From positions 22,697,375-22,757,374 of the forward strand of contig CAIIXF020000005.1 in assembly GCA_903813345.2 (NCBI GenBank): a DNA stretch of 60,000 nt. Direction: 5' to 3'. Shown here piece after piece: positions 1 to 30,942 of the stretch (within the stretch, counting starts at the first letter, position 1; each line of letters begins with the position of its first letter). The DNA comes from Owenia fusiformis (lineage: Eukaryota; Annelida; Polychaeta; Sabellida; Oweniidae). The position numbers were made by a program, and so were the translations under genes. The notes beneath the pieces were generated by a model that made no database searches, was not told the DNA's origin, and saw nothing but the letters and a program-made list of their open reading frames with translations.

Positions 1-957
1 ATGTTCATGAATAACAATTAGATTGCCCTTATAAAAAATGTCAGCCTTATGATTTTTACAAGATAAACTTATCAGTAACCCGGGAAATAGATGACAACCT
101 TGGATGAATTAATTTATCTTTAATTCTTCTTATATTTTTCTTACACTTAACCCATGATACTCTGCATTAGTCATTGACATATACTGCTGGAATTAGATTA
201 TATCCTGACTCCAGGAGTATATTATTAATTAAAAGGAATATTTGTGATATACTTCTTGATATAATATGGCCATCAGAAAGCCTACTCGTGAACTCATCGG
301 AATCTACTCGCGATATACAACACTTAGGTGGCATAATCGGGTGCTATAAATTATCACTCATGGTATAATTGGATCTTTCACGTTCAACTTTCAACAGCGT
401 TTTCAATGATATCCAACGTATGCCAGTGAAACAAATATGATTTTCACCTACTGTATCTTTGAATCTACTGGAATAAAGGCAGCTATGATTCTGACTTATT
501 TAACTTGTAAAGCATCAATCAGATATTTAGAAGTTGAACTTAGTGATTGGACAGTAGACATTGCATCAAGTACTCATTTTGCAAATATGAGAGCATGGAT
601 CAATAATTATATCGGTTTGACACAATTTTGTGTTTTATCTATTTCTGATATTGAGTAATTCAAGATATAAACAGGAGTTCAAAAACGTACCCATTACACC
701 TATACCCATGTGAGATTATGTAAATAGAGTAGTTAACCGAAACATTGTCTTTTAGTAATTCTGCAGATTTGTTGCACAATTTAAATTGAAGGTTGTACAG
801 GGTGACCGGAAAAAAAGGAGACCATTGAAATAGGCAATATCTCCTAAAATAGACTAGTGACATCAATGAAATTTTGCATACATCAGTACAGTTCTATGGA
901 AATTTGTTCCTGAAAGTGTCAATACAAGCAGTCAACTGGTTCAGGAGCTATGATCAT

Positions 958-1672
958 TTACATAACATGCTCCAAATAGGCGCAATTGAGACCAACGCAG
1001 AGCTGGATACATTTGGCAAATACCCTTACATATTCCGACCTTGTTATGGCATTACATTTAGCATTTATCACTCCCCCCAGTTTTCTGCAAGTTAAAATGC
1101 TCAATTCTGCAAGTGAAATTAGTGAATTCTGCAAGAAGAAAGGGCTAATTCTGCAGAAATTCCGCGGATATTCGCGGCATTTTTTTATATAATATAAATA
1201 ACTGTTATTAATTTATGTCTTTGTTTAACTTTCTGACGAGAACCGAAAGAAAAACTAATGGTTTTCGAACCCGTAAACGGGAAAATATCGTGATAGTCAG
1301 GTAGTCAGTCACTACATACATGCTGCCATCTAACGGCAGAAATCAAACGATGGCGTTTAGAATTTTCACTTCGCATAATTTGGGTTATTTCTGCAAGGGA
1401 TTTGACTGAAAACGTGTCAAATTGTTACAGGTAAGACTGACTTTTTAAACTTTTGGAAAATATATGGATTCTGCGGAAAATTCCGCGGAAATTGACCAAA
1501 ATAGTTGATTCTGCAATTCCGCGGGCAGAGGCAAATTCCGTCCGCGCTCTGCAAACACGGAATCCTGGGGGCAGTGATTTATTGCCACCTTTAGGTCAGC
1601 AATTGTCTCAGGATTGTTTTGGTACACATTGTCTTTCAAATTGCCCCACAAAAAGAAATCAGGTGGATTCAA
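958..1672 (-). pseudogene. Mariner-like transposase C-terminus, left arm, interrupted
   Basis: Read on the minus strand, 1672 to about 1590 encodes NPPDFFLWGNLKDNVYQNNP, the well-known C-terminal catalytic-Asp region of Tc1/mariner transposases (xPxDFFLWG then LKD, VY, NP, LK). The reading continues near 1055-958 with a segment ending in YLEHVM and a stop at 960-958, matching the usual C-terminal end of this family. The roughly 500 bp between the two parts are unrelated repeat DNA, so the copy is split by an insertion. It is not functional. Confidence 0.7.
1060..1570. repeat. Repeat inserted in the left mariner arm
   Basis: This segment separates two parts of the minus-strand transposase remnant that are contiguous in the right arm. 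It carries repeated TTCTGCAG/TTCTGCGG and TTCCGCGG words near both ends (about 1110-1170 and 1470-1530), arranged like a small inverted-end element. It contains no coding sequence that I recognise. The edges are approximate. Confidence 0.45.
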
Positions 1673-1919
1673 ATTTGAGGTGTATGGAGACGAAGCTTAT
1701 CTGACCTATGGCTTCTGACTCAGTGGTCCCACTCAGTTACAGTATCATCCTAAGGAGGTTTTGGGCAGCCCTTGGTTTTCATATGGGATTTAATTGTGCC
1801 ATATAGTGGTTTTAGTAACATGGCACTATGCCCAATACCTAAAGTGACTCTTAAGATTTGGTAAATCAGCACTTTGGCAACAGGATGATGAACCACATGT
1901 CAGATAACCCTTCATTGCC

Positions 1920-2157
1920 ATTACAGCCTAGACTTGAATCCTGCTGATTTCTTTTTGTATGGATATTTGAAAGACAATCTATACCAAAACAATCCTCAGA
2001 CTATTGTTGACCTAAAGAAGGCAATCACTGCTATATGTAATGCCATAATAATGCCATAGAGGGCAGAACATGTAAGGGTAGTTTGCCATATGAATCCAAC
2101 TCTGCGTTGGTCTCAATTGTGCCTATTTGGAGCATGTTATGTAAATGATCATAGCTC
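1920..2157 (+). pseudogene. Mariner-like transposase C-terminus, right arm
   Basis: The plus-strand frame encodes SLDLNPADFFLYGYLKDNLY and continues with NNPQTIVDLKKAIT, the C-terminal catalytic region of a mariner-like transposase. It is closely related to the minus-strand copy in the left arm. A TAG near 2056 and later frame changes break it. It runs directly into the right terminal repeat. The N-terminal helix-turn-helix half of the transposase is missing, so this is a remnant. Confidence 0.7.
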
Positions 2158-2329
2158 CTGAACCAGTTGAATGCTTGTATTGAAACCTTCAGTAACAAAT
2201 TTCCATATAACTGTTCCAGTGTATGCAAAATTTCATTGATGGCACTTGTCTAGTTTAGGAGAAATTGATTACTTCAATGGTCTCCTTTTTTTCCGGTCAC
2301 CCTTGTATTATTTAATTAATTTTTTCTAG

Positions 2330-21696
<19,367 letters not shown>

Positions 21697-22415
21697 CCAT
21701 CCTGGTTTGCCTTGTTGGCAGCTTTAGATTGTGTGTTAAAATGTCAGGATTATTGGTAGCCATTTTGAATTGTCAATGGCCATTTTAGATTATGGAGATT
21801 ATTTAGATTATCTTGGATAATTGTAAACAATCACAGAAGTGTTATATTATCTGAGTTATGATTGGTTGAAAAGGTTGTTTAAAATCCTAACAGTTTGCCT
21901 GCTCAACCTAAATGGACTCAGTTGTCATGGGATAACTAGCTGTTCCATAGAATGTTCATCTGTAAAGTATGCTAGAATATCCACAGACCAGTGCTTGTGA
22001 TGAACCTTAATCCTTGCATTTAAGTCATATACTGAAGGACATTGGCACCAATTTTTGTCGGCTGGGAAAAATAGATAAAATGTTAAGCATAAATCATACC
22101 ACATCAAATAATAAATATCATTGCGATATTTATGGAAAGCTTATTGATCTTGATTTTTACATAAAGCTCTTCATATATCACCCTCATTAATGTATAAGTA
22201 CAGAATCAATTATGTTTAATTTTGATGTTTTGGTTTATGTTAATCCATTTTCATCAAATATGCTTTGTACATGGTGTTCCATATGTTTCAGGAATGATGC
22301 TGTGTTTTATTGGTTTTCTTTTCAATCTAACTGAATTTTTGACACAATGTGTCTAAACATGTTTTTAATAAATTGGGAAAGTTTCATATCGTGAAGTTCA
22401 GTAGTCGTAATTATA

Positions 22416-23187
22416 TGGTTGTTATAGTAACCTAGGGGTAGGGTAGGTGGAGCAGGTGTAACAACGCGCAAAATATATGAAATATTTGTAAAAATAGTTT
22501 TTTTGTACGAAGTGTGACTAAGTATTAGGTTGTCAGAGTTGGATCAAATTTGTCAGTAATTAAACAAAAAATGAAGGTGGATTCCAAGAAAGTAAAAAAA
22601 TGTCATCACCCTTGATCACATCACAATTTAAACACCTGTCATGTCATGAGTCACAAATGAGAATAAACACAGGTCATTTTGGATGAGGGGCCATCTTGAA
22701 AAGTAAAAAAGTCATTAGCAAACGAAAACCTTCGACTTAGGCAACACACAACAATCTGTGACAAGACATGACATGTGTGAATAACAGTTTTCTGCAGCAG
22801 ACACAATTAAACTCCTGACGAATGCACATGGGGACTCAATGATGGTAACCTCTAGAGTGTATGAGGGGTACAAGCGGTTCAAATCTCGAAGGGAAACGGA
22901 CACCGATTATCCAAAATGTGGATTTCCGAGAACAGTGAGAGCGCTAACTAATACGGAAGGGATAGATGCTGAAATAATGATGATGGCTAATAAAGGGCGT
23001 GATAACATTTTTAATTTCCAGGAATCCACCTTTATTCTTTGTAATTTCCAACAAGTTTGATGCGACAAATGACAAATTAATACTTTGAACACTTTATACA
23101 AAAACTACTATTTTTACAAAAATGTCATGTTTTGCGCGTTGTTACACCTACTTCATCTACCCTACCCCTAGGTTACTATAGCAACCA
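22416..23187. mobile_element. Fold-back element with about 200-bp inverted arms
   Basis: The ends TGGTTGTTATAGTAACCTAG and CTAGGTTACTATAGCAACCA are inverted and each is flanked by TA. Similarity between arms continues for about 200 bp (GTAACAACGCGCAAAA, AAGGTGGATTCC). The centre is non-coding. It sits inside the outer element at 22270-24678. Confidence 0.85.
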
Positions 23188-23215
23188 TATTATTCAGTCT
23201 ACTGAGTTTCATGTA

Positions 23216-24541
23216 GCTTGCCCAAGTCAGTATTTTTATCCCAACGAACGAATTTCGGTAGGGATATAGTGAAGCCCTCCGTCCGTCAGTCAGTCCGTCC
23301 GTCCGTCCTACCGTCCGTCCGTCCGGAAGATAACTCAAATATTAGTTGACGGATTTTCTTCATATTTGGTGGAAAGATGTATATTGATGAATAGTTTTAC
23401 GCAAAAAAAAGATGGCCGCCGCTTTAAAAATGACGGGACTTTTTCGCAAAAATCATAAATTTTTATTCTAAACCAAAGTAATTAATATTATTGTTTGAAA
23501 TTTTGGTAGTATATTCGCAACATCTATCTATTTCACATTTATTCTGTGTTTTTCATACTGACCCCCAGGGGCTGTGTATGGGGGGTCAGGAAAACAGAAG
23601 TTTTCGCTAATTTTTAGATCTTTCTGAAGTATAGCTTTATTATACTCAAATGAAAGGCAATTAAGAGTAGATTGCAAATATTGTATCTTTTTTCTGATTC
23701 GAGCCTCGTAAAATTCAAAATGGCCGTCTAATGCACGATTTCGCAATAATTTTTTGATCCCTTCAAAGTATGGCTATATAATACTCAAATTAAAGGAATT
23801 TTGGAGTAGATCACAATTGTGGTATTATTTTTCAGATTTGTACCTCAGAAAATTCAAAATGGGTTTTTTCCAGATGGCCGCCGCTTTAACAATGATGGGA
23901 CTTTTTCGCAAAAATCATAAATTTTTCATTCTAAACCAAAGTAATTAATATTATTGTTTGAAATTTTGGTAGTTTATTCGCAACATCTATCTATTTCACA
24001 TATATTCTGTGTTTTTCATCCTGACCCCCAGGGGCCATGTATGGGGGCTCAGGAAAACAGAAATTTTTGTTAATTTTTAGATCTTTCTGAAGTAAAGCTT
24101 TATTATAATCAAATGAAAGGCAATTAAGAGTAGATTGCAAATATTGTATCTTTTTCTGATTCGAGCCTCGTAAAATTCAAAATGGCCGTCTAATGTACGA
24201 TTTCGCAATAATTTTTCGATCCCTTCAAAGTATGGCTAGATAGTACTCAAATTGAAGGAATTTTGGAGTAGATCACAATTATGGTATTATTTTTCAGATT
24301 TATACCTCAGAAAATTCAAAATGACTGCTTTGCAAGAATTCGCAATTCTAAAATCTAAATTTTTCAATTTTAACCAAAGTAATGAGTATAATTGATTGGA
24401 ATTCGGTAATTGATATTTTGTTCGTTGGGATTTGCTACTCCGCGGAGTTGCCGTTATCTAGTTTACTTATCTGATCTTGAATTATTACCGGCGGTCATTA
24501 TAGAAATCAAGATAAGTAAAAGAGACTGACTTGGGCAAGGC
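23216..24541. mobile_element. GCCTTGCCCAAGTC MITE, split by another repeat
   Basis: The left end GCTTGCCCAAGTCAGTATTTT and right end AAAAGAGACTGACTTGGGCAAGGC are flanked by TA. Uninterrupted relatives are at 41499-41593, 56119-56306 and 56320-56406. Here the MITE is opened after its T run (about 23235) by a 1.2-kb ATCCCAACGAACG-type repeat and resumes at about 24466 with ACTTATCTGATCTTGAAT. Confidence 0.85.
23236..24466. repeat. ATCCCAACGAACG structured repeat nested in the MITE
   Basis: It starts ATCCCAACGAACGAATTTCG, followed by a dense (TCCG)n stretch at 23277-23325, and ends TTTTGTTCGTTGGGATTTGC then GGAGTTGCCGTTATCTAG. The interior holds two diverged copies of a roughly 470-bp unit (23400-23870 and 23875-24350), each with GATGGCCGCCGCTTTAA, CTGACCCCCAGGGGC and AAAATGGCCGTCTAATG. 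It has inverted ends, a 5' hairpin and no coding capacity. Confidence 0.8.
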
Positions 24542-24679
24542 TAAGTTTCATTATATGAAACTTTTCCAACTTATTCACAACATATTTTGACACATTTTGT
24601 CAAAAAATCAGCTAGATTGAAAAGAAAACCAATAAAATACTAGTACAGCATCATTCCTGAAACATATGGAACACCCTGT

Positions 24680-26070
24680 ATATGCGTATGTAAATCTAAA
24701 TCTATATTTTGACATAGAAAGTGTACTTAACTGACCTTTTTAGGAAGACCAGCTTAATGATAGAGACCCAGAATAAATATTGTTTTCAAATCAAGTACCG
24801 GTATTTTGTTTATGGATACTGTTGTCATGTGTTTGGCAGTTTTTAGCTGAAAAAATTATTGTTTTTTTTATGCAAACTAGGGGTCAGATTTCTACCAAGT
24901 ATGTCGATTTGACTAGATCCACGAGTATATCGTTATATCATATATGTGTGAAGTTTCGGAGAAATTCATACTATACATTGTTGCCTATAAGCGCCTTCAA
25001 TTTTCTCAAAATAGGGGGGCGCTTAACTGCTCTAAATCATGTCAGTAAGATCTTAGACTTGGCCTGTGCTCATCATCAATTACCCAAATGTAAATCATAT
25101 GTATGCCAAAGTAATCAATAACACCATCAATTTTGACATGCGTCAAATTATCCTCCATTTCGTCTGATTCTGATTGAACGAAATGCGATGGTACTTTCAG
25201 ACCCTTGTGATTGCTATTTGGATGTGTTTGTTTTTTTTGAATTTCCTGCCAGTTTAATTTGAAGGGGAAAAAACAAGATGGTTGCCATTTGATGTAATAT
25301 CAGAAAAAAGTTGCTTCACTTTTAGTTTTCACAATGAGCACAGTTTTCTGGTTTAGGTTTTTTGACTGATTCTGACTCTTCATCACCAGGGTCATGTATA
25401 GAGATTATAAAATTGAAACCAAAATGTGCTCAGCATGAATTTGACTGAAATATGTGTAATAGCATCACCAACACAATTGAAGTCTCAAAACTGGATGCTC
25501 AGTAACTTTGAGTGACTATAATCCCTTGATTACCCAGATAAACACCAATTCACTTATCCAGAAATACCATTCAATGTCTATACAAAGAAAGTAACCAATG
25601 TTTTGGAAGATATGTTTCAAACTTTTTGCATAATTAATTCATTTAATATTTGCCATTGATTTTTTTCAATTCAGACAAAGTGATATGCACTTTCTTTGAT
25701 GCCAATATTCTTCATCGATTGTGATACAAATTGATATTTTTGTAATCTCAGAAGAAGAATAAGATATTGAAGTTTAATAATATAGGTGATTGAGTTGGTT
25801 TTTCAGACATTACAATTTTCAATATTTTCTAAGTCGATACCCAGACTCATTCCCAGGCTCATCCTTTAAAGAGAACTTTTTACCTATAATAGCAAAACTT
25901 TTGTTTTATTTGTGCATTCTATCTATCAGATAAGAGTCTCAGGGGTATTTAGGCAAATCCATTTTGGTAGGAGCACTCTGTTTAGTTTGAAAACCCACCC
26001 TTTTTATTAATTACTGTCAGCACTGTAACAGTATATTGTTATTCAAAAGTAAACCCCACCTTAGTAGAGT
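24680..26070. other. Intergenic, nothing recognised
   Basis: AT-rich sequence without a supported exon, RNA gene or repeat. Short open frames here show no family resemblance. Confidence 0.4.
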
Positions 26071-26071
26071 G

Positions 26072-26439
26072 TCTATGTTTCCTAAGTGACATCCATACAT
26101 TCAAGTAGATTTCATGTTAAAGGATTGGGTGAAATACATATTTAAGTGAAACCCACCAGAATGTACAGATTGTACAAACCTCAGGAAATGGGTTGGGCGG
26201 GAGGGTAACTTATTTTTCAATCATTTCCCAATTTCATGATATTTCATCCAAATTTCATGATATGTAAACTATTATCCATTCCATTCGCTAATGACTACCT
26301 CCCTCGAATTCCCTATTTAGAATAAACATTCACTCTACTCAATAATATAGATGTCACTTAGGAAATCTATGTTTCCTAAGTGACATCCATACATTCAAGT
26401 AGATTTCATGTTAAAGGATTGGGTGAAATACACATTTAA
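26072..26439. repeat. 74-bp direct repeat pair with central palindrome
   Basis: The segment TCTATGTTTCCTAAGTGACA...GAAATACAYATTTAA occurs at 26072-26145 and again at 26366-26439 with one or two differences. The second copy is preceded by its own inverted start (GATGTCACTTAGGAAA at 26350), giving a 38-bp palindrome. The adjoining 55 bp (26304-26358, CGAATTCCCTATTTAGAATA onward) recur at 27638-27692. Confidence 0.85.
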
Positions 26440-27239
26440 TTTTACCCTTTACGGTGTATTTACATCCTGAATAATGTGATTTGTTAATTTTTACTACTCC
26501 CAATCCTCAAATCTTTAATAAAAAATTAACAAAAAACTAACGTGGACATCGGATTTGAGAGCAATCTCTAGTAGATGGTTTTCCATGATGTAATTATGAA
26601 GCTAATAAAACCTAAAATTGACCTCATATCAATGTTTCATTCATGAATTACTGGTGGGGAAAAATCAGTCCCCTAACATGAGTAATTAACCTCAATTGCC
26701 AATTACCTCCTACTGTGGAGAGACAACTCTCACATCCGAAGTCCACATGGTTAAAACCACTAAGAGATCTGAGTGCTCCCGGACTTTAGATGTAAAGAGA
26801 AGCCAATTGTTTATCAGACTTCACTAGTTTCAAATGTTACAAACTCAAGTCATTTTCAAATTAGTTTACAAGAGGGTACATGGAATTAAACCATTACATA
26901 ACCAATCACTTGCATAGGTTATCCAGTCATGTCAAAACAATTCAACCTACTTTCTATTGAGTAAACCCCAGTTTTCATTCAATTGCCATTTACCAGATTA
27001 TACCTGAGTGTCATTATTTTCGTCACACTGTACTATAACGTACTGTATAATGACCTCTAATTTTACTGTGTTATTAACACATTGAATTTCCAGTGTTCAT
27101 TATAAGGCCATGTTATCAAGATTTTTCATGTCATCAATGTTCTATTTTTCTTTGTTTCTGTCAAATATTTGCCTCTCAGAAAACTTCTCTTATATTGTCT
27201 CATAGTTATATTTAATAGCCCCTTGCTCTGGCATATATC

Positions 27240-27592
27240 TCTGTATCTCTAGGCTCTCAAGGCCTTTTATTCATTACCCCTTATGGTTCTTTTTTTTTGC
27301 CCCCTGCTTGTGTATATATTTCCTTTTATTTTAGCCCCTTGCTCAGGCACCCCTTGCTCGGGCATTTATATCTAGGCCCTCAAAGCCTTTTATTTTAGCC
27401 CCTTGCTCGGGCATTTATATCTAGGCCCTCAAAGCCTTTTATTTTTAGCCCCTTGCTCGGGCATTTATATCTCTAGGCCCTCAAAGCCTTTTAATCTCTT
27501 GGCCCTCAAAGCCTTTTATTTTAGCCCCTTGCTCGGGCATTATATCTCTAGGCCCTCAAAGCCTTTTATTTTAGCCCCTTGCTCGGGCATGT
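27240..27592. repeat. Minisatellite of about 48 bp
   Basis: About seven units contain AGGCCCTCAAAGCCTTTTAT and TTAGCCCCTTGCTCGGGCAT, with length variants from 25 to 60 bp. Open frames across it are incidental. Confidence 0.9.
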
Positions 27593-28283
27593 AAATCAAA
27601 ATATGCTTACCACTGCTGAATGTACGTCTGGCCACTTCGAATTCCCTATTTAGAATAAACATTCACTCTACTCAATAATATAGATGTCACTGAAGAAACA
27701 TGCTCTTCCATTGATCTCAACTTCTCATGCTGTTTTTAACACAAGTTTTTGGTCTTGTTTTGATATTTATTAAACAAAGAAATAAACAAATAAAAATCAA
27801 CAAGAATATATACTTTACTGGCAATTTATTTTTCCTGCAAATGTTTATACACAATAAAACATTGCCTACTTCAACAGCATCCATGGAAAGATACCCATGC
27901 TGGTATCTCATCATAAATCAATTTCATCTTGGATCAGAAAATAAATCTCGGTACAATCTTATATCAAATGTAACAAAAAATGAATAAAAATACTGATGCA
28001 CATAAAATGTGATGACGATGATGTCTTTATGATGATGAGACGGATGAGGATGATAAATACAATGAGATCGTGATGAGGACAAAGCATTTACAAGAAAATT
28101 CATGATGAACAATCTTAAATATTTTGAAATAGGATACTGTAATTCGGTTAAAAAATGGCACTATCTGATTTGGGCTCCTCACTATTTTCTTGATTTAAAT
28201 AGAAAGGCTAGCACTCACATTCAAGAACTTTCCATTGAATAAATAGTTCTAAGAAAACATTCAATCAGACATTTCTGCTAAAA

Positions 28284-28718
28284 CACTCTTCCACAACTAG
28301 TTACTTTGACGGAATGTCAATGGAACGAAATGGATGAACTCCTGGATACATGTTTTTTATTTTCTTGATTTAAACCTTCTTATAAGTTGCGGATTATCAT
28401 TTGACACAAAGTTAGACAATAATCTAGGTTTTAGAAATGCTCTTGGTTTGGAATTTGACTTTTAAATAAAGATGTAATTTATGCATTTAGACCATTGCTT
28501 TTGTTACATTGACGCAAGTTGTCAAAGTAACATACATTGGTAATATAATGGACTTTCGTCAATGTAACAAAAGCGAGGGACTAAATATGAATTGCAACTT
28601 CATTAACAAAAAGAAACTTATTAAAGCAAGACTATATTTTCTAGCTTTGTGCCAAATTATAATCTGCAATTTGACTTTACATTGACGTTCCGTCAAAGTA
28701 ACTAGTTGTGGAACAGTG
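28284..28718. mobile_element. Palindromic MITE, CACTsTTCCACAACTAG family, copy A
   Basis: The ends CACTCTTCCACAACTAGTTA and TAACTAGTTGTGGAACAGTG are inverted, with further inverted pairs inside (CTTTTGTTACATTGACG and its complement flank the centre). The centre reads CATACATTGGTAATATAATG. It is 435 bp and non-coding. A second copy lies at 38193-38698 in the opposite orientation. Confidence 0.85.
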
Positions 28719-28719
28719 A

Positions 28720-30942
28720 AAAAGCTATAGCTAAGTTTTCTTAGGGGATTGTGTAAGACTGGCTTTACAAAGTTTATATGGATATAAATATTACATAAAA
28801 GGGACATGTTCTCACCATGAATGTTCTTGTAAAAACACACACACATGTTAAGGGGTACACATAAAAGTTAATGGTCAACAAATAAATCTTGATTCATATC
28901 ATGCTTTTTAAAGCATCATGTTGCATTTAAAAGGACAACGAATATAGCAACAATCATACAGTTTAGTGTACAGCCTCAAGAGAAATGTTTAAAGTTAAGA
29001 TTGAAACACCAGTGTGTACATGCACATTACTGATCATGAAGTTAACTTTATTACAGTATGCTCAAAGGTTTAAATCTTCAATGCTCAGTTGCATGAATAC
29101 CTTTTGTATTAGGATTAACAGTATATATTTTGATTATAAAATAAATTTGAGATTTTGGCAAATATGGACAATGTTATATATTTAGTGTATGCGTTATTGA
29201 ATGAGAAACAGAAATAAAAAGATGAGCCAAATCAAATGCTTAATGCAGCATGATTGCATATTTTTATCTCTAAATAACAGGAAATCTTTTTTATCAACCT
29301 GGAGAAGAGCTTTGTGTGGTCTGAATTCATTTTTAACTGATTAAGGACTGTCGGCAACTTTCACTTACACATAAGGAATGCATGAGTAGATTTCACAGTT
29401 AACAGTTTCAGCATTGCTACAAATAATAATAAATATACATCAGTAATTTTCATTTTATAACATGCGATACAGTCGGCAGTAGATAAGTAATATATACATG
29501 TGTAATATATACTTCATTTTTGGTTTATTATGCTACACATAATTCAGAAGTGGTCATCTCAGTTTCTAAATACCCTAGTAATCAACAAATTTTACTCAAA
29601 ATACCTTCATCAAAACATCTCATGATTTTCCTTCATTTTTTGAGTATAAACACTTCCAACAATGAATTTATGATAGAAGATATCCCCTTAATTAGCATTT
29701 AAAAATCTGAATTCAAATTTGAAAAGCTGATAAATTCATGTTTGAAAATACAAAAAATATAAATACATGTTATGATGTAGTTTGACAATTGAGAGGGAGG
29801 TAATTACAAGAAACAGTCAACTCTCAAATGTGCATAATTTGTGACTTTAAGCGAATGCTAACATTTTTCAGAGTGTGTTGATAAGTGGAAGTTCATTGGT
29901 TTCTAAAGTAAAATGTCTATTCTTGTATCAATATATTTTCATATTTATCAATAGGGAAATTAATTGTGAAAATGATATGAGTGAGACCTGATTGACATCG
30001 TAACCTTGGCAATCATTTGACAAAAATATTAGCCTTTAACACATCAAAATGCATCTCCATATGAATTATAATTTACTGTATATCTGCAAAACAAATTGCA
30101 ACTTGAGATGAATGTGAGGCAACATTGTCCAATTTCACAGAAAAGATGCAGAAAGACACCTGTAAACAAGATGTATATAAGATGGTCTCACATCCTCCGA
30201 AACTTCTGATAATGTGATACATTTTGATAAAGGTAAGAATCAGGCAATCATGACAAGATTTGTGATGGAAACCGTCAACCCACCCATGAATAAAATGTCA
30301 CTGGCTCATGTTTATAAATATACAACAAATACAGCAGAAATGAAATTTCCGAGGAATAGAGAATGGATGTAATAAATCCTCTAAATTGTACCAAAATGAC
30401 ATAAATACTTCCTTAATTTTTGAAAGATTACATGCCCAGTCACATTTTACCTATGGTATGGGCATATAGATGAATAAATGATCAACTCAGTCAATCTGGT
30501 GGAAATTTTCATGACATGATTGGGTAGACATATTTCCAGAATATGCACTTTCAGAATGACTATGAAATGGGGGCTCCTTAATGGATACTTGATTTACCTC
30601 GTGGAGCCCCTATGTGGCAGATCAGTGTATCGGTGAGTGCTGATACAGAGTGGGGAAAATTCAGTGCCCCGTGTTGGCCTGTAAGTTAACTTGTATTTAG
30701 CAAGCATCGTTCTATTCCTGCCGAGACAGTTCAATCCTAATAAGGACATAATGGAGCATCAAACAAGATCTCCTGTGGTGACTTATCCCAATTTAACATG
30801 AATGATTCCACGTCAATAATTGGGAGGTACAACACTCTTCCATATATTACTCCAGCAGTGACATATCGACAGGCACAATATTATCCAATGCCAGACACTG
30901 CGGCAATCAACATTGAAAATTCAGCTAAGCATAGTCAGCAAA
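28720..30942. other. Non-coding stretch downstream of the PPP2R2 gene
   Basis: AT-rich and free of recognisable repeats or exons. It is immediately 3' of the minus-strand PPP2R2 stop codon, so part is probably its 3' UTR. I could not fix the poly(A) site. Confidence 0.4.

Larger units (their letters stand above)
798..2305. mobile_element. Composite palindromic mariner-like element
   Basis: The outer ends read CAGGGTGACCGG (left) and CCGGTCACCCTTG (right), and both are flanked by the dinucleotide TA, the Tc1/mariner target. About 260 bp of each end (roughly 798-1060 and 2040-2305) are inverted copies of one another. Each arm encodes the C-terminal end of a mariner-like transposase reading outward, so the element is two transposon 3' ends joined head to head, not one transposon with short terminal repeats. 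No intact transposase is present, so it is a dead or non-autonomous derivative. Confidence 0.75.
22270..24678. mobile_element. Outer mariner-type inverted-repeat element (interrupted)
   Basis: Left end CATGGTGTTCCATATG (22270) and right end CATATGGAACACCCTG (to 24678) are both flanked by TA. About 130 bp of each arm are inverted copies (22270-22400 and 24546-24678), sharing AGGAATGATGCTGT, GTTTTCTTTTCAATCTA and AAAGTTTCATAT. The arms are held apart by two further insertions (22416-23187 and 23216-24541). Removing these leaves a palindrome of roughly 300 bp. No transposase reading is recognisable. Confidence 0.75.

Noticed and set aside
1-797. Upstream DDX41 exons in the first 800 bp
   Set aside because: No translation resembles the DEAD motif region; the expected exons with motifs I and II must lie upstream of the window.
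24780-25121. 113-codon plus-strand open frame
   Set aside because: Composition is that of AT-rich non-coding DNA, and no family motif is visible.
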